From contig JARZZO010000014.1 of assembly GCA_030544215.1 (NCBI GenBank), forward strand, positions 12,310,234 to 12,374,233: a stretch of 64,000 nucleotides of DNA. Direction: 5' to 3'. A model generated the notes under the pieces. It did no database searches and was not told the origin of the DNA. It saw only the letters and a list, made by a program, of their open reading frames with translations. Below, in pieces: positions 21,701 through 33,377 of the stretch (position 1 is the first letter of the stretch; each line of letters begins with the position of its first letter). This stretch comes from Zantedeschia hybrid cultivar. Lineage: Eukaryota > Streptophyta > Magnoliopsida > Alismatales > Araceae. Both the position numbers and the translations under genes were made by a program.

Positions 21701-22370
21701 TCCTTTCCATGATTGCTTTTTATGCGTCAGGGAAACAGGTCGGCATCAAGTGGGCCACCATCCGCGGGCCTTCTCATGTGTGATAGAGTGGTGGCCTGGT
21801 GGTGTGTGCCCACTTGACCAATTTGCCCAATCATGTACCAGCGATATTCGCCGCAACTTTGGTACATTACAATTCGATATAGATTGTGATGCCCTGGTAT
21901 TATAGTTCGATCTTGAAGATGGGACCACAATGTACAACATATTATTTTTTTTTTATAAAAAATAATTCTATGACGACATTATTTGATCTTTGAAAGAGAG
22001 AATGCCTCCATGGGATTCGAGCTGCGGGGAGCACAAGCTCACATCTCTACCATATGGTTACAGTAACTCGTGCAGCAACTATCACTCATCACAAAAAAAG
22101 CTTAAATTGAAGTATTTGTTTCGATGGGTTAAGCACATGAACTAATCCTACATCTAGAAGTTCTGACTACAATGCAAAACTCTGTAGGTCAAAACGCTTA
22201 CCTTTGAGAACAGATGCTGTTTTCATAGTTAAATTGATAGGAAGTGGATTCTAAGCTTCAGACTCTGCCATCTTTACGTTTGAATGCAACCTACGGAAAA
22301 ACAAGTATGAAGTATTTTGTTATAACGGATTTTTGTAGATCCTTATTTGGTTTTATATTTTTATTTTTTT
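21701..22370. other. Intergenic DNA, nothing recognised
   Basis: No gene, no repeat that I could support. Short A-rich runs only. Confidence 0.4.
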
Positions 22371-22610
22371 AGTCTCTATAAACTTTTGATATTATAAAAT
22401 AAGCTCTTCTAATCCAACTATTTACAAAACAAGCCCACAAAATCACAACTTTCTTACAACGAAACCCTTTTTAGGGGCTTATTTGTAATGCTCTCATGAG
22501 CTTATTCGTACTTTTTAGGGCCTTTCACTAACTCACGCTATGTTGTGAGGGCTTACTTGTAAATAATTAGATTAAGAGACTTTTAACAATATCAAAAGTT
22601 TATAAGAGAC
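22371..22610. repeat. Foldback repeat, arms of about 70-80 bp
   Basis: AGTCTCTATAAACTTTTGATATT... (22371-22449) pairs with ...AATATCAAAAGTTTATAAGAGAC (22542-22610). Further paired landmarks are ATTTACAAAACAAGCCC against GGGCTTACTTGTAAAT. The loop is about 90 bp. A transcript through it would fold into a long imperfect hairpin. It is probably a foldback MITE. Confidence 0.75.
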
Positions 22611-23126
22611 AAAAAATAAAAAATCCTTTCCTGCCAAAACTCTATATTCCCTAGAGACACCCTTCGTACGTCTCAACTCCAAGTTTGTTTATAGAAAGAT
22701 TTGAAATTATACCAAATGTAAGCGAATTTGTGATAAACTCATCCTAGATTATTCAAACAAAAATTACGATAAAAATTAGTCTACGTGAAATCGAAACTCA
22801 TTCATGTCTTGTACAAATTGAGGATAATCGATATGTGTAAATAACCTATCCGAAGAAGAAAATTCATGATGGATCTAGGCATCCGTGCACTTGTAAATTA
22901 AAAGCTCTTTACCGCTGGTCTTTTATCATTCTAACTTTACATATCAGTGGGCCAGTCGGCCCATTAAGTCATGTGCCAAAAGGCCAGGGTCCAGGACCAA
23001 CGCCAGTCTTGCCAGACCCATTTTAGAAGGGCCACGAGGTTATTTAAGACATATTGCATTTACTGGTGAATAATGCAGTGACCACACGCCATCCTATCTA
23101 TTCGATCGGATGATATTTATATAAGA
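22611..23126. other. Intergenic DNA, nothing recognised
   Basis: No coding sequence or confident repeat. Confidence 0.4.
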
Positions 23127-23512
23127 TAGGGATGTAAATTGGGTGCGTTGAGTTGGGTTATGTGATAATTTGGGTTTAACCCAAATTTAAAATAGTTCAG
23201 CCCAATTTTAACCCAGTCCAAGTTTAACTCAAATGCAGTTTAAATTCAGCCCAGATTCAATAAGGAGTGGGTGGGTATACTGGCCTTGTTTATAAATGAT
23301 TTGTTAGAAATATTTTGCTTTTTGTACGAATCTTTGTAAAAGTCAACAAATTAAATTGGGTCAGCCCATTTTCAGTCCAACCTAATTCAGATTTAACTAA
23401 TGTCAATCTAATTTTAGCCCAACCTAATTTGTATAATTTAAATCATTCTATTTTTTTTTTAATGAGTTGAGTTGGACTGGACCACGGACTGACCCCCCAC
23501 TTGATACCCCTA
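23127..23512. mobile_element. hAT-like non-autonomous element, old
   Basis: Left end TAGGGATGTAAATTGGG and right end CCCCACTTGATACCCCTA are partly inverted repeats of the TAGGG...-type seen in the better-preserved elements at 33402 and 61291. The inside is built of repeated CAGCCCAA/TTTAACCCA phrases. I see no target duplication. Confidence 0.45.
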
Positions 23513-25560
23513 GATATACAACAACTATTTCTCTTATACAAAAGTCGTCAAATTGTTCGACCAAGTGCCAACAGGGCAACAACCTTTCAAATAACTCTTT
23601 AGCGGAAAAAATGCCCAAGGTTCAAAGGAGGGAAAACATCTAGACGTCAACATGTCACCTATTTTGATTATCGTTTCCTAACACGGCACTCTACCCATAG
23701 AAAATCTCATTTACATGAACCCTTTAGTTGGCACATGCAAACTCAAAATGGTCTAATTTTCTTTAATTCCTTTCAGATTCGTTTGGATTAGGCAAGGGTC
23801 TATCTGATTATACGTAAAACATGATCGGATAGAAAGAAGTTTTTTTTAAGAAAACACATTTACATGAAAACGAAAACAAAAATTTTCATTTGGTAGTTAT
23901 GAAAATATTTTCAACTTCTTTGGAAAATAACATTAGTTGTCTCCTATCGATGCCAAAATCAGGAAAAGAAGGAGTCGATGAATTAAGGTTTCAGTTGACT
24001 AGAGTTTTGCGAATTACCAAATAAGTGATTGGAAAATACTTTTTAGGAAAAAAGTTTCATGTGGCCCATTTTACATGGAAACAAATGGACCTATAAGTGT
24101 TGCCCGATCCAACTTGCACGTTTAACAATTAAATTAAATATTCATATAAAATTTTAATATCATGAATATGCTCCTTAGAGATAAAAATGTCACAATTACC
24201 TTTTTTACCGTCACAGATGAAACTCTTGTAGTAGTATAATTTACATAGATATCATACAAATGAGATCGAAAAAAGTGAATTCGGATATATTCTTCTTCTT
24301 CTAAAGAAAGTATTCATGACATTATGATTTTAAAAGAGAATTGTTTGCCAAGATTATTCGTGTACGAATTCCTTTTTAGAATGCCATTTGAAGTTTCTTA
24401 ACCAGACTTGCATAAGAAAAGTCTACCTCTATATGTATATGACTGTATTTAATTCCCCAAAAATACTATAAATTGCTAATAAGTAATTACGTGATACAGT
24501 ACATTTTACGTTTTCCTTGTAGTTCCTTTTTGAGGTGGATACTCCATTGCCTTTAAACTATATTAAATAATTCTTCTATATGATAAAATATGATTGAGAT
24601 ATTAACATCTACCCTATATATTAATTAGAAATCAACTAAATTTTAGATAAAACTTGGACATTACATTACTAACGGACGCATAGAGCCTATATTCTCTCCA
24701 CCTCTACTCTGTTAATGAGCCTATATTTTTTAATAATTTTTTAACTACTGAAATATGTAACAAAGTTAACGCTAGAAGAGATAGAACATGAAAGAAAAAA
24801 GTTATCTGATTGTTTCCAAAAGTTGGATGGAGATGAATTTTATAAACCATGAACATGTTATATTTTTTGTTAAACAGATAAGCATATCTGTTATTGGTAC
24901 TTTTAACAAAAACATTTATAAATAAAACAACATCTGCTTCAAATGTAGGCATAAGGAATTCAGAATTATTTATCATGAAAGTGACGTTATTTTATTTCCT
25001 AGAGAAAATAATTCTATCAAAAAATCCATACTATTATTTCTCATACCAATAACATGTAAACAACTTACAAGAAACATTTCTCATTTCTAGGAATCTTTAG
25101 AGCCAAACTTTACCCAATAATTGAATTTATTGATAGCCAACTAGATTTCCCAGGTTTTTCTTGAGGAAATAAAAAATTTTCGGAGATAACATTTGAGCAT
25201 GAAAAACTTTAAAAACATTTTACTAAAATTATAAATAAATGAAGTATAAAAAGGTTGTTATATTCATACATAGAGGTAAAGGTCGTTATATTCATACATA
25301 TAGAGCACCAAAGAGAGGAAAGTGGGAGAGGTAAAGAGAGAATAGAGGCTAGGCAATCGATCCAATATAATATTTTTGAATTATATTTTTATTGAAGAGG
25401 GAAAGAAATAAAATCTTAAAAATATTTTGAAATATAATATTTTCCTTGAATGTTGTTTTTTTATACTTGTAAACTAAAATGTTCTCCCGGATTCATGTCC
25501 ACGGGATAGAAAGGAAGGAAGATAGAATTTAACCAAAAACATAAAAATATAAAAAGTAAT
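23513..25560. other. AT-rich intergenic DNA upstream of the SIEL-like gene
   Basis: No gene seen; frames are short (longest 90 aa, 24704-24976 minus) and unconserved in appearance. A short direct repeat of GTTATATTCATACATA lies near 25256 and 25283. Confidence 0.5.
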
Positions 25561-25686
25561 TTTCAACGAGTTTTTTTACATTTGTAAAATTAAAAATTAA
25601 GAGTTGCTAAACCCTCGCTAAAGCCCTTCCCCTCCCGCAGGCTCGGAGAAAAACCCATCTCTGCTCCTCCGAAGAAGCAGGTTCCC
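25561..25686 (+). promoter_or_regulatory. Proximal promoter / 5' UTR of the SIEL-like gene
   Basis: Abrupt change from A/T-rich to C-rich sequence before the ATG. A telo-box-like AAACCCT is at 25609-25615, a motif common near transcription starts of plant housekeeping genes. An AT-rich ATATAAAAAG near 25546 might serve as a TATA element. Start context is CCCATGG. Confidence 0.4.
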
Positions 25687-28600
25687 ATGGAGCGGTTCCT
25701 CCTGGAGAAGCTCGAGCTCCTCCATGGAGACCCCCCTCCGGACGCCCACACCCTTCTCCAAACCCTAGCCTCCTGCCGCGCTCTCCTCTTCAACCCCTCC
25801 TCCTCCGAGGCCGTCGCCCACTTCGTCTTCGACGCCCTCGCCCGCTTCCTGCGCCGCGACCAGCCCCCCTCTCTTCTCTGCCACGCCGTCAAGCTCATTG
25901 GGGACGCCGCCGCCCGCCACCGCGCCCTTCTCCCATCCGCCGTCGCCGTCGCCGTCCCCCTCCTCGGCCGCGGCAAGCGCCTCGCCGCGGAGGCACTCTC
26001 GGTGCTCGTGTCCGTGGCAGAGGGTGGTGGCGAGGGCTTGTGTCTGGTTATATCGGCGCTGGGGGCAGATCTTGTCCTCTCGCTTGCCTCCAGCCGCGCG
26101 GTGGCCGTGCGGTCTCTTCTCATCAGACTGTTGGTGTTGGTTGCTGACCGCGGCGGTGCGGGCGGTTTTTCGCGCGGGCAGCTGGTGCTCGTGCTGCGCG
26201 TGCTGCGGGGCCTCACGGCGGATCTGTATCCGTCGGTGAGGGGTGTTGCTTTGGATGGCCTTTTGGCGTTGTGCGCTAATGGCGTCGTGGAGATGGAGGC
26301 GTCGACGATGGAGAGATGTTACGATGTTGCTGTCGCGCTCCTCCGTGATGTTGATACATCCGTGAGAATATCTGCCATTCGACTGGTGAGGCTTCTCCTT
26401 TGGGTTCGAGTGCATCTTTGGCCATCGATATTAAACCGTGGTGCTTGCAGCTTACGAATTCCAGTTTTTTGTCGCTTTAAATATTTGTATTTACAATACC
26501 TAGTAATGTGTTGTGGCGTGGTTTAGAGGAGCGTTATTTCAAGTACTATGTGGAATTCTTATTGTGATTTATGAAGATGTCTGGTTATTACGCTTTTAGG
26601 TGAGTGAGGTGGGTGGAATGTTGGCGGCAACCAAGGAGGGAAGGGACAACAGCAGGTTTTCAGATGCACTGTTTCTTCTGGTACTCTTCAGTGATGATTC
26701 TTGATTATGAACCTTCTTCTTCTTCTTTTTAATTATTTGTTCTTCTGCCAAATTTCAGCAAGTTTAATGTCGTTTTTTCCTGTATTTCATAGGAAATGTT
26801 TATGCAGAATAATGTTGCCCCAACCTTGACCTTTACTGGCGATCCCTGTATCATTAATTCGAACTGTCTTCTTTCTTCAGAAAATTCTACGGATCACAGT
26901 TAGTCCTTTCACACTGTTGTTTCCTCATCGAATTGTATAGGCCAAGAGGCTTGTAATTTACAATTTCTGATACATCAAAAAAAACTTACAATTTCTTATC
27001 ATTTCTTCATGTTTGAAAATAAATCACTGATAAATATGCAGACACATGCCCATTGAGAGTATGATACGTACCTAAAAACATATCTCTTGTTAACATGTGG
27101 ACGTATACCCATTGAAAATGTATGACTTTTATATATATAAGTGTGATCAAGAATCATGCCTTGAATGGTAACAAATCCTAAGTAACCCTTTCAAAAGATA
27201 GGTTTCTTTGTATCACTGCATTTGGACTGGAAAACATGTTTCTAAGGACACGTAAAACATCTGTAAGTATCTACGTAACTTGATTTGACTCATAAAACTT
27301 TTTTGCATCATCTGTGCCATGTGATCATACGTGTATGGCCAGAAACCCTGCTCAATGAACCTGATGACGACCGGCCCTTTAGCCAATCTCTGTTGTCTCC
27401 AAGACATGAAAGCATCTTTTTGGAATTTAGGCATTGGATTTGCAGCACTTATGGGCTAAGTAACAACTGATAAGTAAAATCTTTTTAGGATAAAAGTAAA
27501 ATTTTAGTGAAAATAACACCGTTCCCATCATTCATATAAGACAAAATTGCAATCCCTCCCGTACATTGAAGGAACAGAGTGAAAAAAATGTGTTGGAATT
27601 GGAAATGGTGTGGGTTTTTTCCATCACTTCCACTTTTTCTTTTGTAGCCAACTATTTCTAAGGTAATTGTTGTTTTCCATTTCATACCAGTCAATGAAAA
27701 ATAGGTCCAAACAAGAAAAAAAAAACTCTTTATCCCAAAGATTACAGGGTAGAGTTCATGGTGTAGAGATGCAACGGCTTCAATATTTTTCTTTAAAGTC
27801 TATCAAAAAATAGGCAAGTTTTGTGAAACATGGAAACTTCCTATCTAAAAGAGAGATCTGACTATGGAAGAACATAGTTAAAATATGTTTGTCAGGTTTG
27901 TGCATTCATCTTCTAGCATGTTGGACTATACACTTTGACTTGCAGCTGATATTCCTTGATATTTTCTTTTTGGGTCCAAATTATTACTCTCTCTTTCTGT
28001 GTGTGTGTGTGCTGCACCTGAATATTATAAATCTTCTAGTCTTTTTCTTGATTCTTTTGAATATCTTTTGTATTTTTATTGAGCCTTCCTTCTGTCAAGC
28101 TTGGCTCCTTTGCCAGAGATATGGATATGAAGGTTAGAGTTGAAGTTTTTGTTGCACTTGGTAAGGTAAAGGTGGTATCTGAGTGCATGTTGCTACAGTC
28201 TTTATCTAAGAAACTACTGAAGAGTGATCATGGAGGAAAACTTCTGGCTAAATGCAATATGGAAGAGCCTAGGCCATTACTATCTTGTGTTGCTGGTGTT
28301 TTTGTACATGGATTGGAGGATGAATTCCATGAGGTATGTCAACGCTTGCAAAGATGTCTTCCCTCCATGTACCCCATGAATAACCACCTTTTTTTTTCTT
28401 TTTTGAAGTGTCATGAAACTAATGTTATTCACCTCTGCTATCCTGTCTCTTGTATGGAAATGAAGTTTGCTGACATTTCTTGTCTATGTTAAAGGTCCGG
28501 AGAGCTGCATGCTATTCCTTGGGGATACTCACCATTTTATCTGTCAAGTTTGCTGACAGTGCCCTGAATTTTTTGATAGAGATGTTGAACGATGATTCAA

Positions 28601-31600
28601 CTGCTGTTCAACTGGAAACCCTACGAACACTAACTCATATTGCAATATGTGGCAAACTAAACATGCAGGAAAGGCATATGCACATGGTTTGCTCCTGTAC
28701 AACTTTGCTTCCTTCCTTTCTCAAGATTCTGCATTAGTGCAAGCAGTTAAAAATGATACATTTTGCCAGAGCTGCCCCTTGTTTATTACTTATTTGTGCT
28801 AATGGAGCTGATTGCTAAACGTTTCATTTGATATCAAGAACAGCCTGTGATTCTGTTGAACCCGAAAATTTTTCATGCAAGATAAGGCCATTTGAGCATG
28901 CATATGCACATGATTATGTAGAAAATACTACATGGCATATGTTAATATGGGACCATGTTATGCGAAATTAGAAAATATATGCCTATGACATGAAGGTTAA
29001 TATCAAATAGAGACCCTCTCATGTGTATGGGAAAGCATAAAACTATAGGCACATATTATAAGGGTAATGGAGTAAGAAGCATACCTAGGCCAAGAAACCT
29101 TGATCGAGGTTCTTACGGAGGTCTAAAACAGCCCCAAGTCACCCTTGTATGCTTCCGAAATCAACTCCAAAATCCTCTTAATGACCCTTAATGGTGAGGC
29201 CCAAAGGAGGACCTTAGAATGCAGCAACAAGGATGATCCAAACGTTGCGAAATGAGGGCCTAAATCAATCCCGAAATGGGCCCAAACCAGTCCCGGAATG
29301 GGGCCAAAATGGTCTCCAAACTTGCCCAAAATGGTCCCAAATAAAGGCCCAATAGCAAGGGAGGCAGGCCCAATAAGAAGGCCCAATAGGGAGCTCAAAT
29401 GGGCCAAAAACCAGTCCCCAAAGGACACTAAATCTGCAGGTCAGAGAGGGGAAAATCTGAAAACCAAAGGAAAAATTTCCCAAAGAGGAAAGTGGACCCC
29501 TCTCTCCCATTCCCCCTTATTTAAATAGGCCAAGAGGGGGGAGGAGAGAGAGAGGGAACCGGTGGGGGAACCCCCCACCGGTTCCAAGGGAGAAATCGGT
29601 GGAGGGGGGGGGGGGGAGGAGGATTCCCTCCCTCTCTTTCTTCTTTGAAATTCAAATGGGGGGGGATTAAATTAAAGAAAAGGGAGAATTAATGGAGCTC
29701 TTAACCCTATTCACATTGGTTAAGAACTCTATGCAAAGCCCTCATTAAAACCCCCCATCTTAAACCCCTTTCACACTTGGCCAAAGTCTGAAATTAATGG
29801 GCAAAAAACCCCTTTCACACTTGGGCAGATCTGAAACCAAAGGGACAAAGGCTCATTAAGAGCCAAAAAAGGTGGGAAAAGCAAAGAATGAGGGGGAGGG
29901 AAACACCCCCCACCGGTTTCCCAAAACCGGTGGGGAGACCCCCCACCGGTTCCCAACCGGTGGGGGTCCAAGGCCGGTGGCCACCCCCACCGGTTGGAAC
30001 CGGTGGGGGTGTCCACCGGATCTCCCCCCTCTCTCCTTTCAATGCTCTCTCTCACTCCCTTCTCTCACCCATGTGAATAAAAAATAAAAAAGAGAGAAGG
30101 AGGGAGATTGAAACCGGTGGCACCCCCCACCGGGTCCAAATTGGGGCCTATAAATAGGGCCCCATGGCCCCCAATTCAAAGAACACAATACACAGCAAGA
30201 TACACACCCATATACAAGGAGTGTAGAATTTTGAGGGGAGGTTCTGCTGCAAGACCAAACTCGGTGTTTTTAACCCAAGTTTGTTGCGTTTTTGGAGGGT
30301 CTTTTCCATTCCGGAGAATTTTTCTTCTTAAGGTTCAATTCTAAGGGGAAGTTTTGCCGAATAATTCTTGTAAATGCCTTCTTATAAGGCGAAGCCCTGT
30401 CGAAATAAAATCGATCTTTTCATGTCAAATTATGTGTTTGTGTGACATTAAATTAAGTAAATAATATCATGTTTTAAAAATTAATATATGTATATACTTA
30501 ATTTCGTAAACTTAAAATTTTATGTACACCCTCAACCTAACTTTGGCCTCACCCCTACATATAAATAAACTTGGATTAAGAAACAAATAACAATAAATAA
30601 TATACCTAAATTAAAAATGACCTATATACCCCTCATAATTAATTAATTAATAAAACTTATAAAAATTATTTAAAATTGATAAAATAAATATAAAATAACA
30701 GGAAATACCTGCAAAAATCAGTAAAAATCAGAAACATAATTTAAAAATCATATGGAACCAAATATGACTTAAATACCCTCCACATATATAATAAATTAAT
30801 AAAATCAGTAAAACTAATAAAGAAATCAATAAAAATCAGTAAAAAAAACAGAGAACCAAATATGAAAGAATATAAAATTCCCGAAATAATTAAAATATAC
30901 ATATAACTTAATAAAATTACGAAAATACCCTCATACATAGTAAAAATCGCAGAAAATTCTTAAAAAGTACCAGAATCTATTTTATGACCAAAATACCTCA
31001 TAAAGGATGTAAAAGTATACCCTAAGTCCAGTAAACCCGATTTAAGGCAAAATTATCAAAACACCCTCATACACTTAACATAATCTCATAAGGTCTTGAA
31101 ACCTTTTTAAAACTATTAAAACTCATTTTCATACACTAAAATAACCATAATATCCCTATAACTCCCAAATTGTATAATTACAAAAATACCCTCATGGGTC
31201 TAAAATGTTTGGAATTAATCCAGATAACCTGGAATCAATCCAAATACCTTGGAATCAATCCAAAGCCATATAAAATCTATCACGAGCTTGGGTGAGGCCA
31301 AGGACTTAACCTAAAATATATCTTCATATGTATGTGCTGCCTGTAGTAGTAGTGTTGCATGTTATAAGGGCATCATACGGACGGTTAATCAAGGGTTGTC
31401 GGGCGGTTGCCCGATGTAATTAACACTGACCGAGGTCAGTGGAGAGAGGTCATATACTCGAATCTTCTCCTGATTCGAAGTCCCGGATTCCCTGAGGGCT
31501 AATCCCAAGTTCTCATAGTCCAATAAAATATAAAACCGGCCTATATTTCTCTAGATGAACAAAAAAAAACAAAAAAATGGATTTCTAAATAATCTGATAG

Positions 31601-33333
31601 GAGAGACGTCTAGGTCAGGTCCCGACGATGATTAAAAAAATCTTCCAAACAGATTCCCTTGTGGAGCTTTTGTTGAAATTTTTTATAAATCAATCTTTTG
31701 GTATAAATGGCATCTTTGGTGATAAAATTGCAAGTTAATATGCCCTTTCTTTTTGTTTGGTAGAAGGCAGCAAAGGATGCAAACATGGTGCATCAAAGCC
31801 TGTCTGGTATCACTTGCATTCAGGGCGGAGCATTTCTCGTATGATGCTGAACTAGATGTGCATAAGGAAAAAAATGTTTGTAAACAGTGAACTCAAAGTG
31901 GCTTCCATGAGCCTTTAATTTTTCCCATTTGTGCAGGAGCACTGTTAGATTTCTTTCCTTTTGTTAGGTTTACCAGTACGAGCCTTCTAAACATGGTTCC
32001 AAAGTCATGCTTAAGAGAAGTAGTTCCAAGTCACAACACCTGGAGGAAGTTGGTGTCAGCAGAGGCACCTGAAAACCTAATCAGATTTCTAGTTTCTAGA
32101 TGCTTGGAAGCAGCAAATCTAGGTCTTTTTTGTGTGCTTTTTTATCACTAGAGGTTAACCTGTTGTTCCTAGTGATTGGGATATGGTTGCCTTTTTGTGA
32201 GAATGAGTGAGGCAAGAAACCTATGTTACCTGAAAAGAAGTATTGTGTTGTGTCTCTATGGGATCCATTAAGGTATTCCCACATGTTTTTCTTTTTGGCG
32301 TATTTATACTAAAATCAAAGATCAGCGAGGAGTACCTTTTCCAGGATCGCATAATGATGATGATGATCAACATCATCATGAAGCCTCGTTCCATCCATCT
32401 CATTTTGACTCTGGAGAGTAAATAAACGTCATCCAATTATGCCCATCAAAAACATCTTCCTTAGAGATGTGCCATTAGTGGGGTGAACTCAGCACTTTCA
32501 TGTTGACATAGGCTCAAGTTGTTGATTTCCTACTCGGTGCCTCGGTGATTTAGAGAAGTTCACATGTACGTAGAGTTTGGGGAAATAAAGTTAATCATGC
32601 ATGTCTTATTTTTCCCACAAACTATTCCAAGGTTGTATGTTAGATGTACAAAGATTTGTTGAAGTCAAATGATTTAATACATACAAGGAGCTGCCAATTT
32701 AAGACTGAGATAGATTTCCATACAGGTTCTGAGTCATACCAGGACGGCCAGGAGCTTACGTAAGTGCCATAGTTGTCAAGGCGGTAAAGGGTCCCAAGGC
32801 GTGCTCGGGGTCCCCAAGCGCCTAAGCATTAGGCGCCTGCCTAGGCGTACACTTCATAATAGTATATTTTATATCACACTAATTTAGCGTTAACATGAAA
32901 AAATATGAAGAACTAACACTAAATATGACATTAGCATGAAAAATAATAACACTAATATGACATTAACATGACTATGAAGTATCAAAGTTAAATATATGAC
33001 AGAAAAATAAGTATAAAAAATAAAAAGTCATAATAAAGAGTACTACCCTCATAGTTGTCAACTTCTTCTTCCAAAATCTGCAGTGAGAGGGAGACTGGGA
33101 TAGAGAGAGCCAAGGAGGGAGAGGCTGTTCACACTTCCAAGTGAACAGTGCATTGTCTGTGCGTGCACAGTGCACTGTAACCTGTGCATTCGCACATGAG
33201 TGGGAGGAAGAGGGAGATTGTGATAGGAATAGGTAAGCATGGAGAGGTGGAGAGAGATATTGAGATAAAGGGAGTGGGGAAAAACAAGAAAGAAGGTGCT
33301 GTGTGCCGGACATGGAGGGGGATGAAGATTAGA

Positions 33334-33377
<44 letters not shown>

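Noticed and set aside
25590..26415. Long minus-strand frames (208 and 216 aa) opposite SIEL exon 1
   Set aside because: They are shadows of a GC-rich exon; composition is low-complexity and the plus frame matches a known family.
29771..30087. Pro/Gly-rich frames on both strands
   Set aside because: They translate the CCCCCACCGGTT/AACCGGTGGGGG repeats; not coding.
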